Assembly: GCA_015179125.1 (NCBI GenBank)
Contig: WHVA01000288.1
Span: forward strand, 1-64,000
Direction: 5' to 3'
From: Gautieria morchelliformis
Taxonomy: Eukaryota; Basidiomycota; Agaricomycetes; Gomphales; Gomphaceae
DNA length: 64,000 nucleotides
Below, in pieces: positions 30,201-41,390 of the stretch. Below the pieces are notes generated by a model, which did no database searches, had not been told where the DNA came from, and saw nothing but the letters and a program-made list of their open reading frames with translations. The translations under genes and the position numbers were made by a program. Numbering within the stretch: position 1 is the first letter of the stretch; each line of letters begins with the position of its first letter.

Positions 30201-30954
30201 TGCAGTTTTAGCAGTGAATCAGCCAATGCATCATCATCTACTATCACGTACCTCGTGTGACTTGCCAAGCTTGCACAGCTTACTAAGCTGCTAACCCCAG
30301 CTAGGGTTATTACACTTACTTAGTGTATTAATTCTCAGTTAAGTAGTTGCATTTCTACTTAGCCACCCGGACTAACACTCCAGGTGAAATTCTGCAGAGT
30401 GAGTCTGACAATTGATTTCCTTGTCAATTAGCTCTCCAATACCCGAGACGAACTGATCAGTGACTTTCCTGTTCAGTGACTTTCACAAGTCACTTCTTAA
30501 ACCCTAGTCGCTCGTTTATGGCAGTGCATTGACGTTAATCGGGTCAGTCCACTTACAAACTCTCCTGTGAAGCCATTCCTATCTTTTTGGAATACTTGGA
30601 CCCTGATAGTCGTCCTCGAACCTACAGACTTTTAGTTTATTGTTCAGTGCTGCTAAGAAACGTATTGCCTTCCATCCATATTAACTTGGACTAGTTTTTA
30701 CGCGGATTGCAACCAAGGTACAAATATTAAATTATTTCCGGAGTTGTGCTGCAGCATTGTTTAATATTCTTTGAGTTTCGTATATGACACGTTCTGATAG
30801 ACCAAAGTGTTAGCTCTGACACCAAAGTCTTGAAGGGTTCCAAAACACACGCAGCTACGCAGGGCCCAGGCTTCAGAGATCCCATCGGGGGACCCATTAC
30901 GTCTTTAACGGTTCCGCCCCACCATAGGACGCAGTGTCATTGGACTCCGAAGCT
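30201..30954. other. Non-coding leader-like region
   Basis: No gene. Near 30812-30823 it reads gctctgacacca, the reverse complement of a sequence close to the common LTR-element primer site (TGGTATCAGAGC). This may be a primer-site remnant of a minus-strand element, but no matching LTR was identified beside it. Confidence 0.3.
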
Positions 30955-30967
30955 AGGAAGGGGGTAC
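30955..30967 (+). other. Polypurine tract of chromovirus C
   Basis: AGGAAGGGGGTAC directly before the 3' LTR. It has the same purine-plus-TAC form as in families F and G. Confidence 0.75.
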
Positions 30968-32000
30968 TGTCATGACCGGTCTATTTCTCCTACCGCACTG
31001 CTTCTATGTTCCCTCTCGTCACTCCCTAGCATCTTCGCCAGAGTTCGCCGCACCTACCGACCACTCCCCCTCCACGTCCACTCTACCCACTGTTTGCCCC
31101 ATTCTCCGAACCGCTATTCGCTGCTCGTGCATTTAGCCAGCAGGCACGCCATCAAATATGATCGATACCATTCACACGGCATGATGGTTCATCATTAACC
31201 CCATCATCTTCATAATCCAACCCCATTGGGCGTTCATATGGCCAAAGTGTGTTCGCAGGACGTCCCTTCCATAGGTCGTGCGGGATCAACCCAGTAAACG
31301 AAGAGTCCGTGCAGGGTAGCATGTATGCGGGTCCCAAGACATGGTTTTGTCCATAAGTGCCTTCACTCCCTTTTACTCTCCGTCGTTTCATGTTCGCATT
31401 CTTCCCTCACTCTATTGTATGTTTATTCCATCTACTTAGTATCATGACTGCGCACCCCTATCCAACCCTGACTTGTGACAGCCTCTTTCCTATTCGCTGA
31501 TACCTTACGAGCATTTGATATAAGTAGTTTACATTCGCATGTATATTCCCCAGTTCAATTATCATACGTCGTTCATCTTGTGCAAATTTGACCTCGCTGT
31601 GGTCATCGTCTTAAAGCCTTCTCTTGGATATTTCCATCTTCAACTAGCAGAGGACTTGGGTGCCACTGGTGAGTTCTCATACTTCATCTTCATTACCTTA
31701 GCCTTCGAACCATTTTCTGTGCTGTTGGCAAAGGGCTCCGAAGGAGCACCTTCACCGGCGAGGGGATTGTCGCTACTTAGACAGCCCTTCCGTGACACCT
31801 TGCACATTGCATCGTCAAGTGCCACACGCCATTTCGCTACGACTGTAGATAGGGTGAGCCCCGTTCGGGCAACCCTCTTACCTTGTGAACATTCATTGGT
31901 TCACCTATTCGCCGAACAGCATACTTATTCGCACAAGTTATTCGGGCATTCGCTGTGTTCACTAATACACGATATTAATGCCTAAAAACCAATCTTGACA
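30968..32000 (+). repeat. LTR of chromovirus C (3' LTR, complete)
   Basis: 1033 bases, TGTCATGACC...AATCTTGACA. A TATA-like 'gatataagtag' lies near 31515. CTTCG/CGAAG words are dense ('gcgaagggctccgaaggagc'-type runs near 31730). No target duplication is seen (left ggtac, right ggcgt). Confidence 0.9.
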
Positions 32001-32102
32001 GGCGTGGCTATGGTAATTGGCGCGAACAGCGAGAATCGGTTGCCGAACATGACAATGGCGATCGGAACGAACACAAAGGTGGAGTGAGAAAATAGGAAAA
32101 CT
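32001..32102. repeat. 102-bp spacer, duplicated at 33237-33341
   Basis: The segment ggcgtggctatggtaattgg...aggaaaact lies between two inverted LTR C copies and is repeated at 33237-33341 with a single visible base change in its first 30 bases. Left junctions share 'ttgac' (LTR end ...cttgaca; other copy ...gtttgac), which suggests a microhomology join. Confidence 0.85.
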
Positions 32103-33136
32103 TGTCAAGATTGGTTTTTAGGCGTTAATATCGCGTATTAGTGAACACAGCGAATGCCCGAATAACTTGTGCGAATAAGTATGCCGTCTGGCGAATAGGT
32201 GAACCAATGAATGTTCACAAGGTAAGAGGGTTGCCCGAACGGGGCTCACCCTATCTACAGTCGTAGCAAAATAGCCCGTGGCACTTGACGATGCAACATG
32301 CAAGGTGTCACAGAAGGGCTGTCTAAGTAGCGACAATCCCTTCGCCGGTGAAGGTGCTCCTTTGGAGCCCTTCGCCAACAGCACAGAAAATGGTTTGAAG
32401 GCTAGGGTAACGAAGATGATGTATGAGAACTCACCGGTAGCGCCTAAGTCCTCTGCTAGTCGAAGATGGAAATCTCCAAGAGAAGGCTTAAGACAATGAC
32501 CACAGCGAGGTTAAATTTGCACAAGATGAACGACGTATGATAATTGAACTGGGGAATATACATGCGAATGTAAACTACTTATACCGAATGCTCGTAAGGT
32601 ATCAGCGAATAGGAAAGAGGCCATCACGAGTCAGGGTTGGATAGGGGTGCGCAGTCATGATACAACATAGATGAAATAAACATACAATAGAATGAGAGAA
32701 GAGGGAGAACATGAAACGACGGAGGGTGAAGGTGGCGAAGACACCTGTGTACGAAATCATGTCTTGGGGCCCACATATACACTGCCCTGCACGGGTTCTT
32801 CATCTACTGGGTTGATCCCACACGACCCACGGGTAGGACGTCCCACGAACGCACCCTACTCATATGAACACCAAAAGGGGGTTGGACCGAGAAGCTGATG
32901 GAGTTACTGATGAGCCATCATGCCGGATAGGGATGTCGATCGTGATTTGATAGTGTGCCTGCTGGCGAATGATGCGAGCAGCGAATGGTCATTCAGCGAA
33001 ATGCGAGGAAGGGTGAACAGAGGTGACATAGAGGAGGAGAGGTCGAGGTGGAGGGTGAAGCCGAGCGAACACTGGGGAGGAGTAGCGAAAGGGGAAATGG
33101 GGATAACAAGGTGCAGGAAATACACAGGTCATGACA
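32103..33136 (-). repeat. LTR of chromovirus C in inverted orientation
   Basis: 1034 bases, tgtcaagattgg...gtcatgaca on the plus strand. It is an inverted copy of 30968-32000, with very high similarity where compared (last 80 bases differ at two or three sites). No element body is attached on either side. Confidence 0.9.
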
Positions 33137-33352
33137 ATCCAATTACCAGAACACCATCGGAAGAGGGTCGAGCAGAGGAGGTGGTAGACCCAGCCATGAC
33201 TGCCAAGTCAGTCCAAAGACGTCGATCGTGCGTTTGACGGCGTGGCTATGGTAATTGGCGTGAACAGCGAGAATCGGTTGCCGAACATGACAATGGCGAT
33301 CGGAACGAACACAAAGGTGGAGTGAGAAAATAGGAAAACTGAGCATCTGAGT
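33137..33352. other. Unassigned 100 bp plus second copy of the 102-bp block
   Basis: 33137-33236 has no recognised content. 33237-33341 repeats the 32001-32102 spacer, then runs into the gypsy protease fragment. Confidence 0.6.
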
Positions 33353-34070
33353 ATGGGAAATAAACGTGTCATGACAACCACCTACAGGTCCAGCGCGATC
33401 AGATTCGCGCCGGAGGACGAAACTGCCACGAAAGTCATGGCGGCACGCATGTCGGTCACGCCAGACAAGGCGGCCGAGCCGGTGTATCACCACCGAAGCA
33501 AACACAGGACGTGGCCAACGCGCCTGCGCAGTGAGAACCGTACCCTATCGGGGTACTGGGAAATAAACAGCATAAAAGCCCACTGCCTGCTAGATAGCGG
33601 CAGCAAAGGGGTACTGCTATCCCCCGAATTCACGCGAGCTACAGGGATGAAGACATTCTCCCTGGAGCAGCCAATCGCGCTGCAGCTAGCCTGCATAGGC
33701 AGCCATTCCACGATCAACTATGGAACGAACACGACCATCAAATTTGGTCGTGAGACATACGACGAATATTCCGACGTAGCGAACATTGAATATTACCACA
33801 CTATCTTAGGGACACCATTCCTAAGGAGATTCGGTATAACCCTGGACTTCTCGAGCCCAGGGAGATTCCGCAAGGGGAACGAAGTGATCCCCACGGGCAA
33901 GGTCTCATTAGACGACGACGGATCGACGAACAAGGACAAGGGGCCATGGGTGAGCAGGATCACCTGGGCACCGAAGCCTAACCTGGCTCATTGAAGCCAG
34001 GAGGATGAGTCGCGGGACGACTTGTCCTCGAACTCACCCTACAACCTTTGGGAGAGGTGCTCTCACCTAA
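33353..34070 (+). pseudogene. gypsy H-type protease fragment
   Basis: Open from 33353 to 33994. 'ALSGYWEINS'-like start ('TLSGYWEINSIKAHCLLDSG'), intact D-S-G, then 'TGMKTFSLEQPIALQLACIG' and 'LGTPFLRRFGITLDFSSPG'. This is the same protein as the broken protease at 14085-14640. The similarity continues past the stop to 34070, where LTR G starts. Gag and pol are absent, so it is a fragment of one element, cut by chromovirus G on the right. Confidence 0.8.
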
Positions 34071-34752
34071 TGTTACGTATCGAGATTTCCACTAAGTCGG
34101 AACTGGAAAGGACAGCGGCTTCAACTTATAGGTTGCGCCCCCGATGAACTATCGTCCTAGGTATTTCGGAAATGAGCCGGAAGCCGGAAAGTACTGGACC
34201 AGAGGTTTGGTCGGAACTTGAGTCGGAACTGAGGCGGAAAGCGGAAGACCGAGAGACTGAGATCTTGCTAGACTCGCTGTGCTAAGAACAGGAGATGGAG
34301 CGAAGGAAATCAAGTATCGAAGGTGATTATCTGATTGCAGAATAACAGACATACATGAGGGGGTTTTTATACAAAGCGCAGAGCAACAAGTAATGGTGTT
34401 GTACTAAGCAAATTCCGGAGGAAGCGGAAGTCGAGTACAATGTGTGGGAACTAACTAATTGGGAACAATGGGACCACAAGGGGGGTTCAGGGTAAGGTAG
34501 AACAATGGCAAAGAACAAGGGGTCGGGAAAACATATCTGACAACGAACTACAAGGGTGACCGGATAGATGGTTTTGATGGATGGCGAGGTGGGTCCGGTG
34601 GGTCCGGGTAATAGAGTCGAAAGAACAAGGGAAATGTACAAGGGGCGGAATGGCGGAAATGTCGGAGGGGCGGAACGTGTGGCGGAACTATTGGAGAGGC
34701 GGAATGTATGGCGGAACTGAGGGTCGGAAGTCGGAAATGAACGGTCGTAACA
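34071..34752 (-). repeat. LTR of chromovirus G (3' LTR)
   Basis: 682 bases, TGTTACGTATCG...GGTCGTAACA. It contains attatctgatt at 34326-34336 and the TATA region beyond it. It differs from the other LTR by a ~12-base indel and scattered substitutions. The next bases, gtatctcccttct (34753-34765), are the reverse of the polypurine tract AGAAGGGAGATAC. Confidence 0.92.
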
Positions 34753-34874
34753 GTATCTCCCTTCTAAGGTCGAGCCCCGCGAGACCACAGGTCGGAATCA
34801 CGTGACCTGTGAACAAACGCGTCGGAGTTTGAAATATAGGCTGAAGGACAAACGCGTCTTCTCTCCATTCCATC

Positions 34875-36102
34875 ATGAGTGCCCCAGTAGATTTCTCTAA
34901 GATGTCCAGCGCGGAGATGAAACAGCACTTCGCTGATATGCTCGCGCAAAAGGAAATGGCCGAGAAACGCGAGGCTGAGGAAGCTGCGCGGAAAGAGAAA
35001 GAACGTCGGGAGAAGGAGCGGAAGGAGCAGGAGAGGAAAGAGCGCGAACGCCGCGAGGAGGAGGAGCGCGTCCGTGAAGAGAAACGGAAACGGAACGCGG
35101 CACGGAAGGCTGCTGCGGACAAGGCCGCTGCAGAGAAAGCGGCTGCGGAGAAAGCGGAAAGGGATCAGGTGAGTCGGAAATGTCCGGCGGAAATGTTCTT
35201 GAAGTTAACCAGAGTTCTTCCAGGATCATGTTCAGGACGAGTCAGAGTCAGACTCGGAAGGTTCGGCGGAAAGTACACCGACTCCGGAAGGAAAAGGGAA
35301 GCAAAAGGAGATTGCGACCCCGGTGAACCTTGTGGCGGAACGGAAAAGTCGAGCGGACGCATTCCAGAAGGCTCGAAAGGAGAAGTTGAGTCGGATGTTG
35401 GAACTCCGTGAACTGGGGCCGGAAAATCCCGCGACTAAGAAGCGGAAAACTCGGGACGGCGATGAGGAAAAGGCCCCATGTGACCCATGCGAGTCTAAGG
35501 GGGTGGATTGCTCGTGGTCGAGCAATCCACGGGAAACGTCGTGCGACCAGTGCCATGACAGGAAAAGGCGCTGCGTCGTGGACGGGTGCGCTTCGAGGCT
35601 GGAGCGAAAGAAACAGAAGGTTGAGGAGTCAAATCCGAAGGCGGAACCGGGACCGAGCGGAGGGAGGGCCGAGGTATCATTTCCGGTGACCGGAAAGTCG
35701 GCACAGGCGGTGTTGAATCGGTTCACCATGGCTTCTCCGCTCCTCGACATTGCCGGGTCGCTGAGGGCCATGCGGAAACAGCAGCGTGAAATCCGGGACA
35801 TCATGATCGAGATGGCCGAGGTTCAGCAGCATCAGGTTCTGTCGATTCAGAACCAGATGACTGTCATGTCTACCGTCCTGCAGCAGTTGACGCGGGAAAT
35901 GCGGTGGCGGAACGATCTGGTCCGGGACCGAATGGATGCGCGGCTTCGGGAGCAGGGAATTGGGGCGGAAGCTGGTCCGAGCGGTGGGGCGGAAACAAGG
36001 GAAAGGGTGGAAACGGAGTTGGTGAGTGTCGAGGTAGGAGAGGCGGAAAAAGAGCCGGAAGCGGAAGAAGAGGTCGAGGCGGAGACAATGGGGGAGGAGT
36101 AG
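34875..36102 (+). CDS. Antisense accessory gene of chromovirus G: coiled-coil, Zn2Cys6-type protein
   Basis: A two-exon gene on the strand opposite to pol, starting 123 bases from the 3' LTR and ending 130 bases before the convergent pol stop. Exons 34875-35168 and 35224-36102 join in frame across a 55-base intron (GTGAGT...TTCCAG), giving 390 residues. Residues ~20-98 are an almost unbroken Lys/Arg/Glu helix (EKREAEEAARKEKERREKER-type). C184, C187, C194, C205, C208 and C215 have the exact Zn(II)2Cys6 spacing C-x2-C-x6-C-x10-C-x2-C-x6-C, with 'CHDRKRRC' basic as in fungal zinc clusters. A second helical region (~255-335) and an acidic tail (EAEEEVEAETMGEE) follow. No disabling lesion is seen although pol is damaged. 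DNA binding and dimerisation are inferred; the role in the element is unknown. Confidence 0.78.
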
Positions 36103-36232
36103 GGTGTCGAAGTGACTTGTAATATTTTTCTTGAAGTGTCGGAAATTAGCGTAACGGAAATTGAATCGGATTTTAATAATGACTTGAGAACTGTAAGAAA
36201 GCAATGGGTGTCGGAAATGAGGTCGGAATTGA

Positions 36233-37690
36233 CTAGGGCGCGGAAATGGGGCCAGGCTTGTCAGGATATGACTTGTGGAAATCAGAGACGAGGTCAGAGG
36301 CGTGGTCAAGTTCCGTGGCGGAAATCCACGAAGTCTCTTCGTCAGTGTTTTCATAGCCTGCCCACTTGACTAGGTACTGGAGTTGGCAGCGGTATCTTCT
36401 GTCGAGCTTGGAGTTGAGAATTTCCGAAATCTCATATTCCGGTTCTCCGTCGATGACGACTGGCGGAGGCGGAGGTTGTTCTCGATTCGGAATTGTATTC
36501 GGAACTGCTGGCTCAAGCATAGAGACATGGAATACCGGATGTACTGCGCGCATATTGTCAGGAAGTCTGAGGGTGAAAGAACGACTGCCGGCCTTAGCGA
36601 TGATCTCATAAGGACCGAGGTATTTCTCAGAGAGCTTCTTCGAGGGGCGAGTGGTGCGGAAGTTTTCCGCTTTGACAAAGGCTTTGTCGCCTATCTCGAA
36701 TGCCGGTTGCGGAAGGCGTTTCCGATCGGCGGAAGTTTGGTATCTCTTCTGGGCAGCGGTAATGTTCTCTCGGAGGTGCTGGTGAAGGTCGTCAAGTTCC
36801 ACAACGAAATCTCGGGCTCTTGCAGAGGCGAGGTCGCGTTCAGGGTGGATGGCGAGATTCGGGTGGTAGCCCTTGTTGGCATAAAAGGGTGAAATTCCGG
36901 TGGTAGCGGAAGGCGCGTTGTTGTAGGCAAATTCCGCAAGCGGAAGAAGGTCGGACCAATTGCTATGTTGGTAGTTGCAATAGACGCGGAGATACTGCTC
37001 AAGGGTCTGATTAGTACGTTCCGTTTGTCCGTCTCCTTCGGGGTGATAACCGGAAGTGAAGTGGAGCTTCATGTCGAGAGCCTTGCCGAGTGTGCGGAAA
37101 AAGGAGGACACAAATTCGGATCCACGGTCGGAAGTGACATGGGAAGGTATTCCGTGCTTGGAAAAGACGTGGAGCACAAAGAGCTGTGCGAGCTGGGCGG
37201 AAGTTATGGTGTCGTAGGTTGGAATAAAGATGGACTGCTTTGTGAGGCGGTCAACGATCACTAGAATGGTATCATAGCCGGATGACTTAGGAAGTTTCTC
37301 AATGAAATCCATGGATATTGAATTCCACGGTTGTTCCGGGATCGGAAGTTGCTTCAGGAGGCCGTAGGGTTTGTGACGTTGAGGCTTGGCTCGCATACAG
37401 GTGGTGCATGACTTGCAGTAGTCTTGGACCATCGTGCGGAGGAGAGGCCAAGTATAGGTACGTCGGATTATGTCGAGGGTCTTGTTCTGGCCTTGGTGTC
37501 CTGAGAGCGGATGATCGTGGCTTTGCTGGAGCACGCGAAGTCGTAGATCGTTGGTGTCCGGAACGTAAATCCGGGACTTGTACCGGAGAAATCCGTCGGA
37601 ATCGAGGGACCATCCAGGACTGGTGCGGTCATCGAGGTGGGCTGCGGAGGTGGGGTCGGAACGGAGTGCGGAACGGATGTCGGAATGGAG
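36233..37690 (-). pseudogene. Chromovirus G integrase with chromodomain (nearly intact)
   Basis: 433 open codons to 37534, continuing upstream in the same frame to a stop at ~37692. HHCC finger ('HPLSGHQGQNKTLDIIRRTY', CKSCTTC). The DDE triad is intact: 'SMDFIEKLPK', 'SDRGSEFVSSFF', 'DGQTERTNQTLEQYL'. The GPY/F module 'KYLGPYEIIAKAGSRSF' and chromodomain 'LQYLVKWAGYENTDEETSWI' follow. It faces the antisense gene, whose stop is 130 bases away. The stop upstream fits a CAG-to-TAG change. Confidence 0.88.
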
Positions 37691-37693
37691 AGA

Positions 37694-39300
37694 CTAGGTG
37701 TCCATAATAATTGAGGCGCGGAGTAGCGGAAACTGCAATGCTGTGGCACGCAGGGACGATGCCAGTTGCTCAGTAGAGAATACTGGGCGGAAATTGTGCG
37801 GATTAACGCTGGCATAGTCGCTACTTCCCTCTTTTGGGTAGACGTCCCAACGTCTAGTGAGCGCGTCGGGTTTTGCTCCGAGCTTTCCGGGGCGGAAACG
37901 GATCACCATGTTGAACTGTGAGAGGTATTCAGACCAGCGGACTTGACGGCGAGTCAAAATCTTAGTGGTTGCAAAATACTCAAGGTTCTTATGATCCGTT
38001 ACAACGTCGATCGGATAAGTTGGACCTTCGAGGTAATGTCTCCAGATTTTGAAGGCTTCGAAAATCGCAAGTAGTTCCTTATCGTGGACGTCGTAGTTGA
38101 GTTCCGGGGCGGAAAAGGTGCGGGAATGAAAGGCGATCGGATGAATTTCTCCGTCGTCGGGTGAAATGATGGAAAGAATGGCGGCTAGCGCGTAGTCAGA
38201 AGCGTCGGTTTCGAGTACAAGTTGGGCATCAGGAATCCAGAAACCGAGTATGGGAGCCGTGGTGAAGGCCGATTTGAGGCTTCAAATGCGGAACGGCATT
38301 CCGGTGTGAAATTCCATGGGGCACCCTTCCTGGTGAGACGCGTGAGCGGAACAGTAATGTCGGAAAAATTATAAATGAAACGCCGGTAAAAGTTGGCGAA
38401 GCCAAGGAAAGACTGCACATCCTTAACACGTCGGGGTTCCGGCCATTCTTGAATTGCCTTGACCTTGTCCTCTGCCATGGTAAGACCTGTTGGAGAGAGG
38501 ATGTAGCCGAGGTATTCGACCGTGTCGCGATGCCATTCGCATTTCTCTGCTTTTGCGTAGAGATGGTGTTTGCGTAGACGGCGGAGTACTTCGCGGACAT
38601 GTTCCCGATGTTTTTCCGGTGTGTCGGAATAGATGAGGATGTCGTCAATGTAGACTAGAACGCATACGTCGAGGAGGTCGGAAAATACGTCGTTCATGAA
38701 TCGCTGAAAAGCGGCGGGAGCGTTGGTTAGACCAAAAGGCATGACAGTCCACTCAAAGGCACCGTAGCGGGTGCGGAAGGTGGTTTTCCACTCGTCACCT
38801 TCCCGGATGCGGACAAGGTGATAAGCGTGCCGGAGGTCAATTTTGGTGTAGATCTTCGCCCTGCGGGGAGTGTCGAGTAAGTCGGAAATGCGCGGAAGCG
38901 GATATTTGTCCTTTTTAGTGAGGGCATTGAGTCCGCGGAAATCGACGCAGAGGCGGAGAGATCCATCCTTCTTCTTGACGAAGAGGACCGGAGCGCCGTG
39001 CGGAGACAGCGAAGGGCGGATAAAGCCCATGTTGAGATGTTCATCGACGAACTCTCGGAGAGTAGGAGTTCACTTTGCGAAAGGGAGTAGATCGGTCCAA
39101 GGGGCGGAGATGCTCCTTCTTCCAAATCTATCTTCAAGTCGTAAGGTCGATGTTCAGCAGGTTTGTCGGCTTTGGCCTTATTGAACACGTCCGGGAAGTC
39201 ACGATATTCTTCCGGAACTGAGCTCATGTCGACCGGAGCGGAAGTCGAGGCGGAACGAGCCTTGACTGAAGCCGAATCGGAGAGGTGAAGCTGGAAAACG
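37694..39300 (-). pseudogene. Chromovirus G reverse transcriptase and RNase H
   Basis: RT start in one frame (39227-38980, 'YRDFPDVFNKAKADKPAEHR'), a one-base shift near 39070, then RT core (39030-38185: '[20 protein letters not shown]', catalytic '[11 protein letters not shown]'), another shift near 38280 at the RT/RNase H boundary, and RNase H ('[16 protein letters not shown]', 'KNLEYFATTKILTRRQ') to 37694. The motifs are intact; only two indels break the frame. Confidence 0.88.
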
Positions 39301-39381
39301 GTCGTATCTCTTGCCGTTGCAATACGCGGAAAGCGGTGGCGGAAACGAGCGCAATTCGAGGAGCTTCGAGGGGCGGAGGTG

Positions 39382-40059
39382 CTAAAGCGGGACCGGAGTG
39401 CGGAACTGAATCCACGAGCGGAGTTGCAGAAGAGGCCTGACCATCTTTGCAGAAGACGTCGGAATAGATGGAAGTTGATCCGGGGTACGGAACTGTATTT
39501 GACCCAATGCCCAGTTAATCGACGGATTATATCGGGTGAGCCAATTGTGTCCTAGTACAACGGAACAGCTAGCATCTAGCGGAGTAACGTAAAACGTAAC
39601 TTCATGGTTGTCCCCAGTAGCGAAACGGATAGACAGATCCACAACTTGGGAAATTCCCGTGTTGGAAGACCCGTCGAAAAGGCGGAGCGGAATAGTTGGA
39701 ATGTTGCGGGTCGGAAGTTTATGTTTCAAAACAAAGTCGGAATCGAGGAAACAATGAGTCGAACCGGAGTCGACCAATGCTGTAAACGGGGGTGCGGAAA
39801 TTGTGTCGGAAGTGAGCGGAACAGAGAGAGAGTCGGAGGACGAAAGAGCGGATGCGTTGAGTTTAACCTCGTTTGTCGCACGAATGGGGTCAACACAGCC
39901 CTCAGCTCGTGCGGAGGCCGGAGGACTGCTGACTATTTTTTTGAATCCGCAGCGGGAACCGCTTCGGATTTCTCTTCCGTCTTTGCTGCGCGGCCTTTGG
40001 CTTAGCAGCGGAGGCGGAAGCGCGAGTGCAGTCGCGAGCGACGTGACCTCCTTTGCCAC
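39382..40059 (-). CDS. Chromovirus G aspartic protease
   Basis: Retropepsin domain with 'TALVDSGSTHCFLDSDFV' (D-S-G), flap-like 'LRLFDGSSNTGISQVVDLSI' and the C-terminal 'VVLGHNWLTRYNPSINW'. It is in the frame of the first gag part and overlaps the end of the shifted gag frame (39902-40059). It should be made as part of Gag-Pol. Confidence 0.82.
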   Translation of the reverse strand: MAKEVTSLATALALPPPLLSQRPRSKDGREIRSGSRCGFKKIVSSPPASARAEGCVDPIRATNEVKLNASALSSSDSLSVPLTSDTISAPPFTALVDSGSTHCFLDSDFVLKHKLPTRNIPTIPLRLFDGSSNTGISQVVDLSIRFATGDNHEVTFYVTPLDASCSVVLGHNWLTRYNPSINWALGQIQFRTPDQLPSIPTSSAKMVRPLLQLRSWIQFRTPVPL

Positions 40060-41370
40060 AGAAGAGGCAAAGGTTGTTGTCCATGCGACGCTGGCGTTCT
40101 ACAGGGGTTAGTTTTCCGTCTTTCCCAAGTTTGTCGGAAAGATCCGGGGTGCTCTTCCGGGCGTTGGTGTTAGAACCAGAGGCCTGGTTGTTCCGAGGGG
40201 TGTTGTTGTTGTTCCGGTTGCCGGAGTTGGATCCGGAACTGTTGTTGTTGTTGTTTCCGGAGTTGGTGTTTCCGGAATTGGTCTTCTTCTTGTCTTTATC
40301 AGACTTCTTGTCGGAAGACTTGTCGTTCTTGCTCTGGGCGGAGGTTTCACGAGCAATCTCGGAGTGTCTTTCCCAGTAGCGCGAATCGATGGATTGGGCG
40401 AGGTTGCGGAGGTCGGTAAGGGTGGCGGGTTTTCCGACGCGGGCAATTTCATCCTTGATGCGGGATGGCAACCCATGTAAAACTGGCGTCGGAGTGCGGC
40501 TTCTCCCCATTGGACTCGAGGAGCGAGCTGCTGAAACGTGACGATATATTTAGCTATCTTATGAGTGTCTTTCATGCGAAGCTTATCGAGTTCATTTTCC
40601 GCATCGGCTTCCATATCAAATGGTCCGAAGTTGCTGCGGAGTTCGGAAATGAAATTGGGGTAATCGTCGGCCCAGTCGACGAGAGCGAACGGATCCATGA
40701 GGGCGGGTTCGAAATAGTCGAGCGCCGTGCCTCGGAGATAGGAAAGGGCATAATTGACCTTTCGTTCGTCGTCGGGAAAGGCGTCGGGACGATCACGGAA
40801 ATTGAGTTGAAGCTGAACCAGAAATGGCTGGAGCTTCTTGGGATCGGAACCGTCGAACTGATCTGGTTCGCGGACCTTAGTCTTGGGTCGTGGTGGTGCT
40901 TGGGCCGGGCGCTGGAGTTGTCCGGCTAGCATGGCGATGGCTTGTGCAAGATCCGGAACTGGCGCGGGCGGAACTGGGTTGGCGGGAATCTGAGGTGGAA
41001 TTGGAGGTGGAGGACCGCCGGGAGGACCGCCTGGGGGACCGCCGGGTGGGCCGCCATGAGGGCCGCCTGGAGGGCCGCCTGGAGGTGGTCCTGGTGGAGG
41101 TGGTGGTGGTGGAGCTGGGCGTCGGTATGACGCTGCTGTTTGTTCGCCGCTGCTACTCGTCGAATTCCCGTCGTAGTCGGGATTGTCGTCGGGATTAGCG
41201 TCGGGAACTTCTTCGAAACGTTGCGGAAAAGCATCGGAAAGCTCATCGTCGGCACGAGAGCTGCTGGAGGGTTCCGCGTGCCTTGGTGCTGCGGATCTAA
41301 GATTGCCAAAATAAGAGAGAGCTTCAACAGCTCCTGCTCGAGCTGAAGTAGCTGTGGTACGAGGAGGCAT
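39902..41370 (-). pseudogene. Chromovirus G gag with PG-rich domain and zinc knuckle
   Basis: Starts at ATG 41370, 20 bases from the primer site ('MPPRTTATSARAGAVEALSY'). Residues ~85-135 are a collagen-like run of Pro-Pro-Gly/Gly-Pro-Pro units. The Gag core follows ('FDGSDPKKLQPFLVQLQLNF'). A one-base deletion near 40475 moves the frame to 40510-39902. That part holds an Asn-rich stretch (NTNSGNNNNNSSGSNSGN) and the knuckle 'CLFCGKGGHVARDC'. Apart from the indel it is complete. Confidence 0.85.
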
Positions 41371-41390
41371 AGTGATAGTTATCGGGTGGG

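Larger units (their letters stand above)
25343..32000 (+). mobile_element. Chromovirus C (Ty3/gypsy with chromodomain), internally deleted
   Basis: Plus-strand element with the 300-base end of its 5' LTR (25343-25642) fused directly to the middle of RT, then RNase H, integrase-chromodomain, a 2.6-kb 3' region with an antisense gene model and a promoter-like block, polypurine tract and full 3' LTR (30968-32000). Gag, protease and the start of RT are missing. RT and integrase active sites are both mutated. CTTCG and TTCGC words are very common throughout, including the LTR. Confidence 0.85.

Noticed and set aside
30812-30823. Possible tRNA-type primer site (reverse of TGGTGTCAGAGC)
   Set aside because: No LTR end adjoins it in the needed orientation, so it cannot be called a primer site.
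35232-36354. Minus-strand frames of 190 and 225 codons opposite the G accessory gene
   Set aside because: Lie after the pol stop, without domains; the plus strand has a better start, intron and cysteine cluster.
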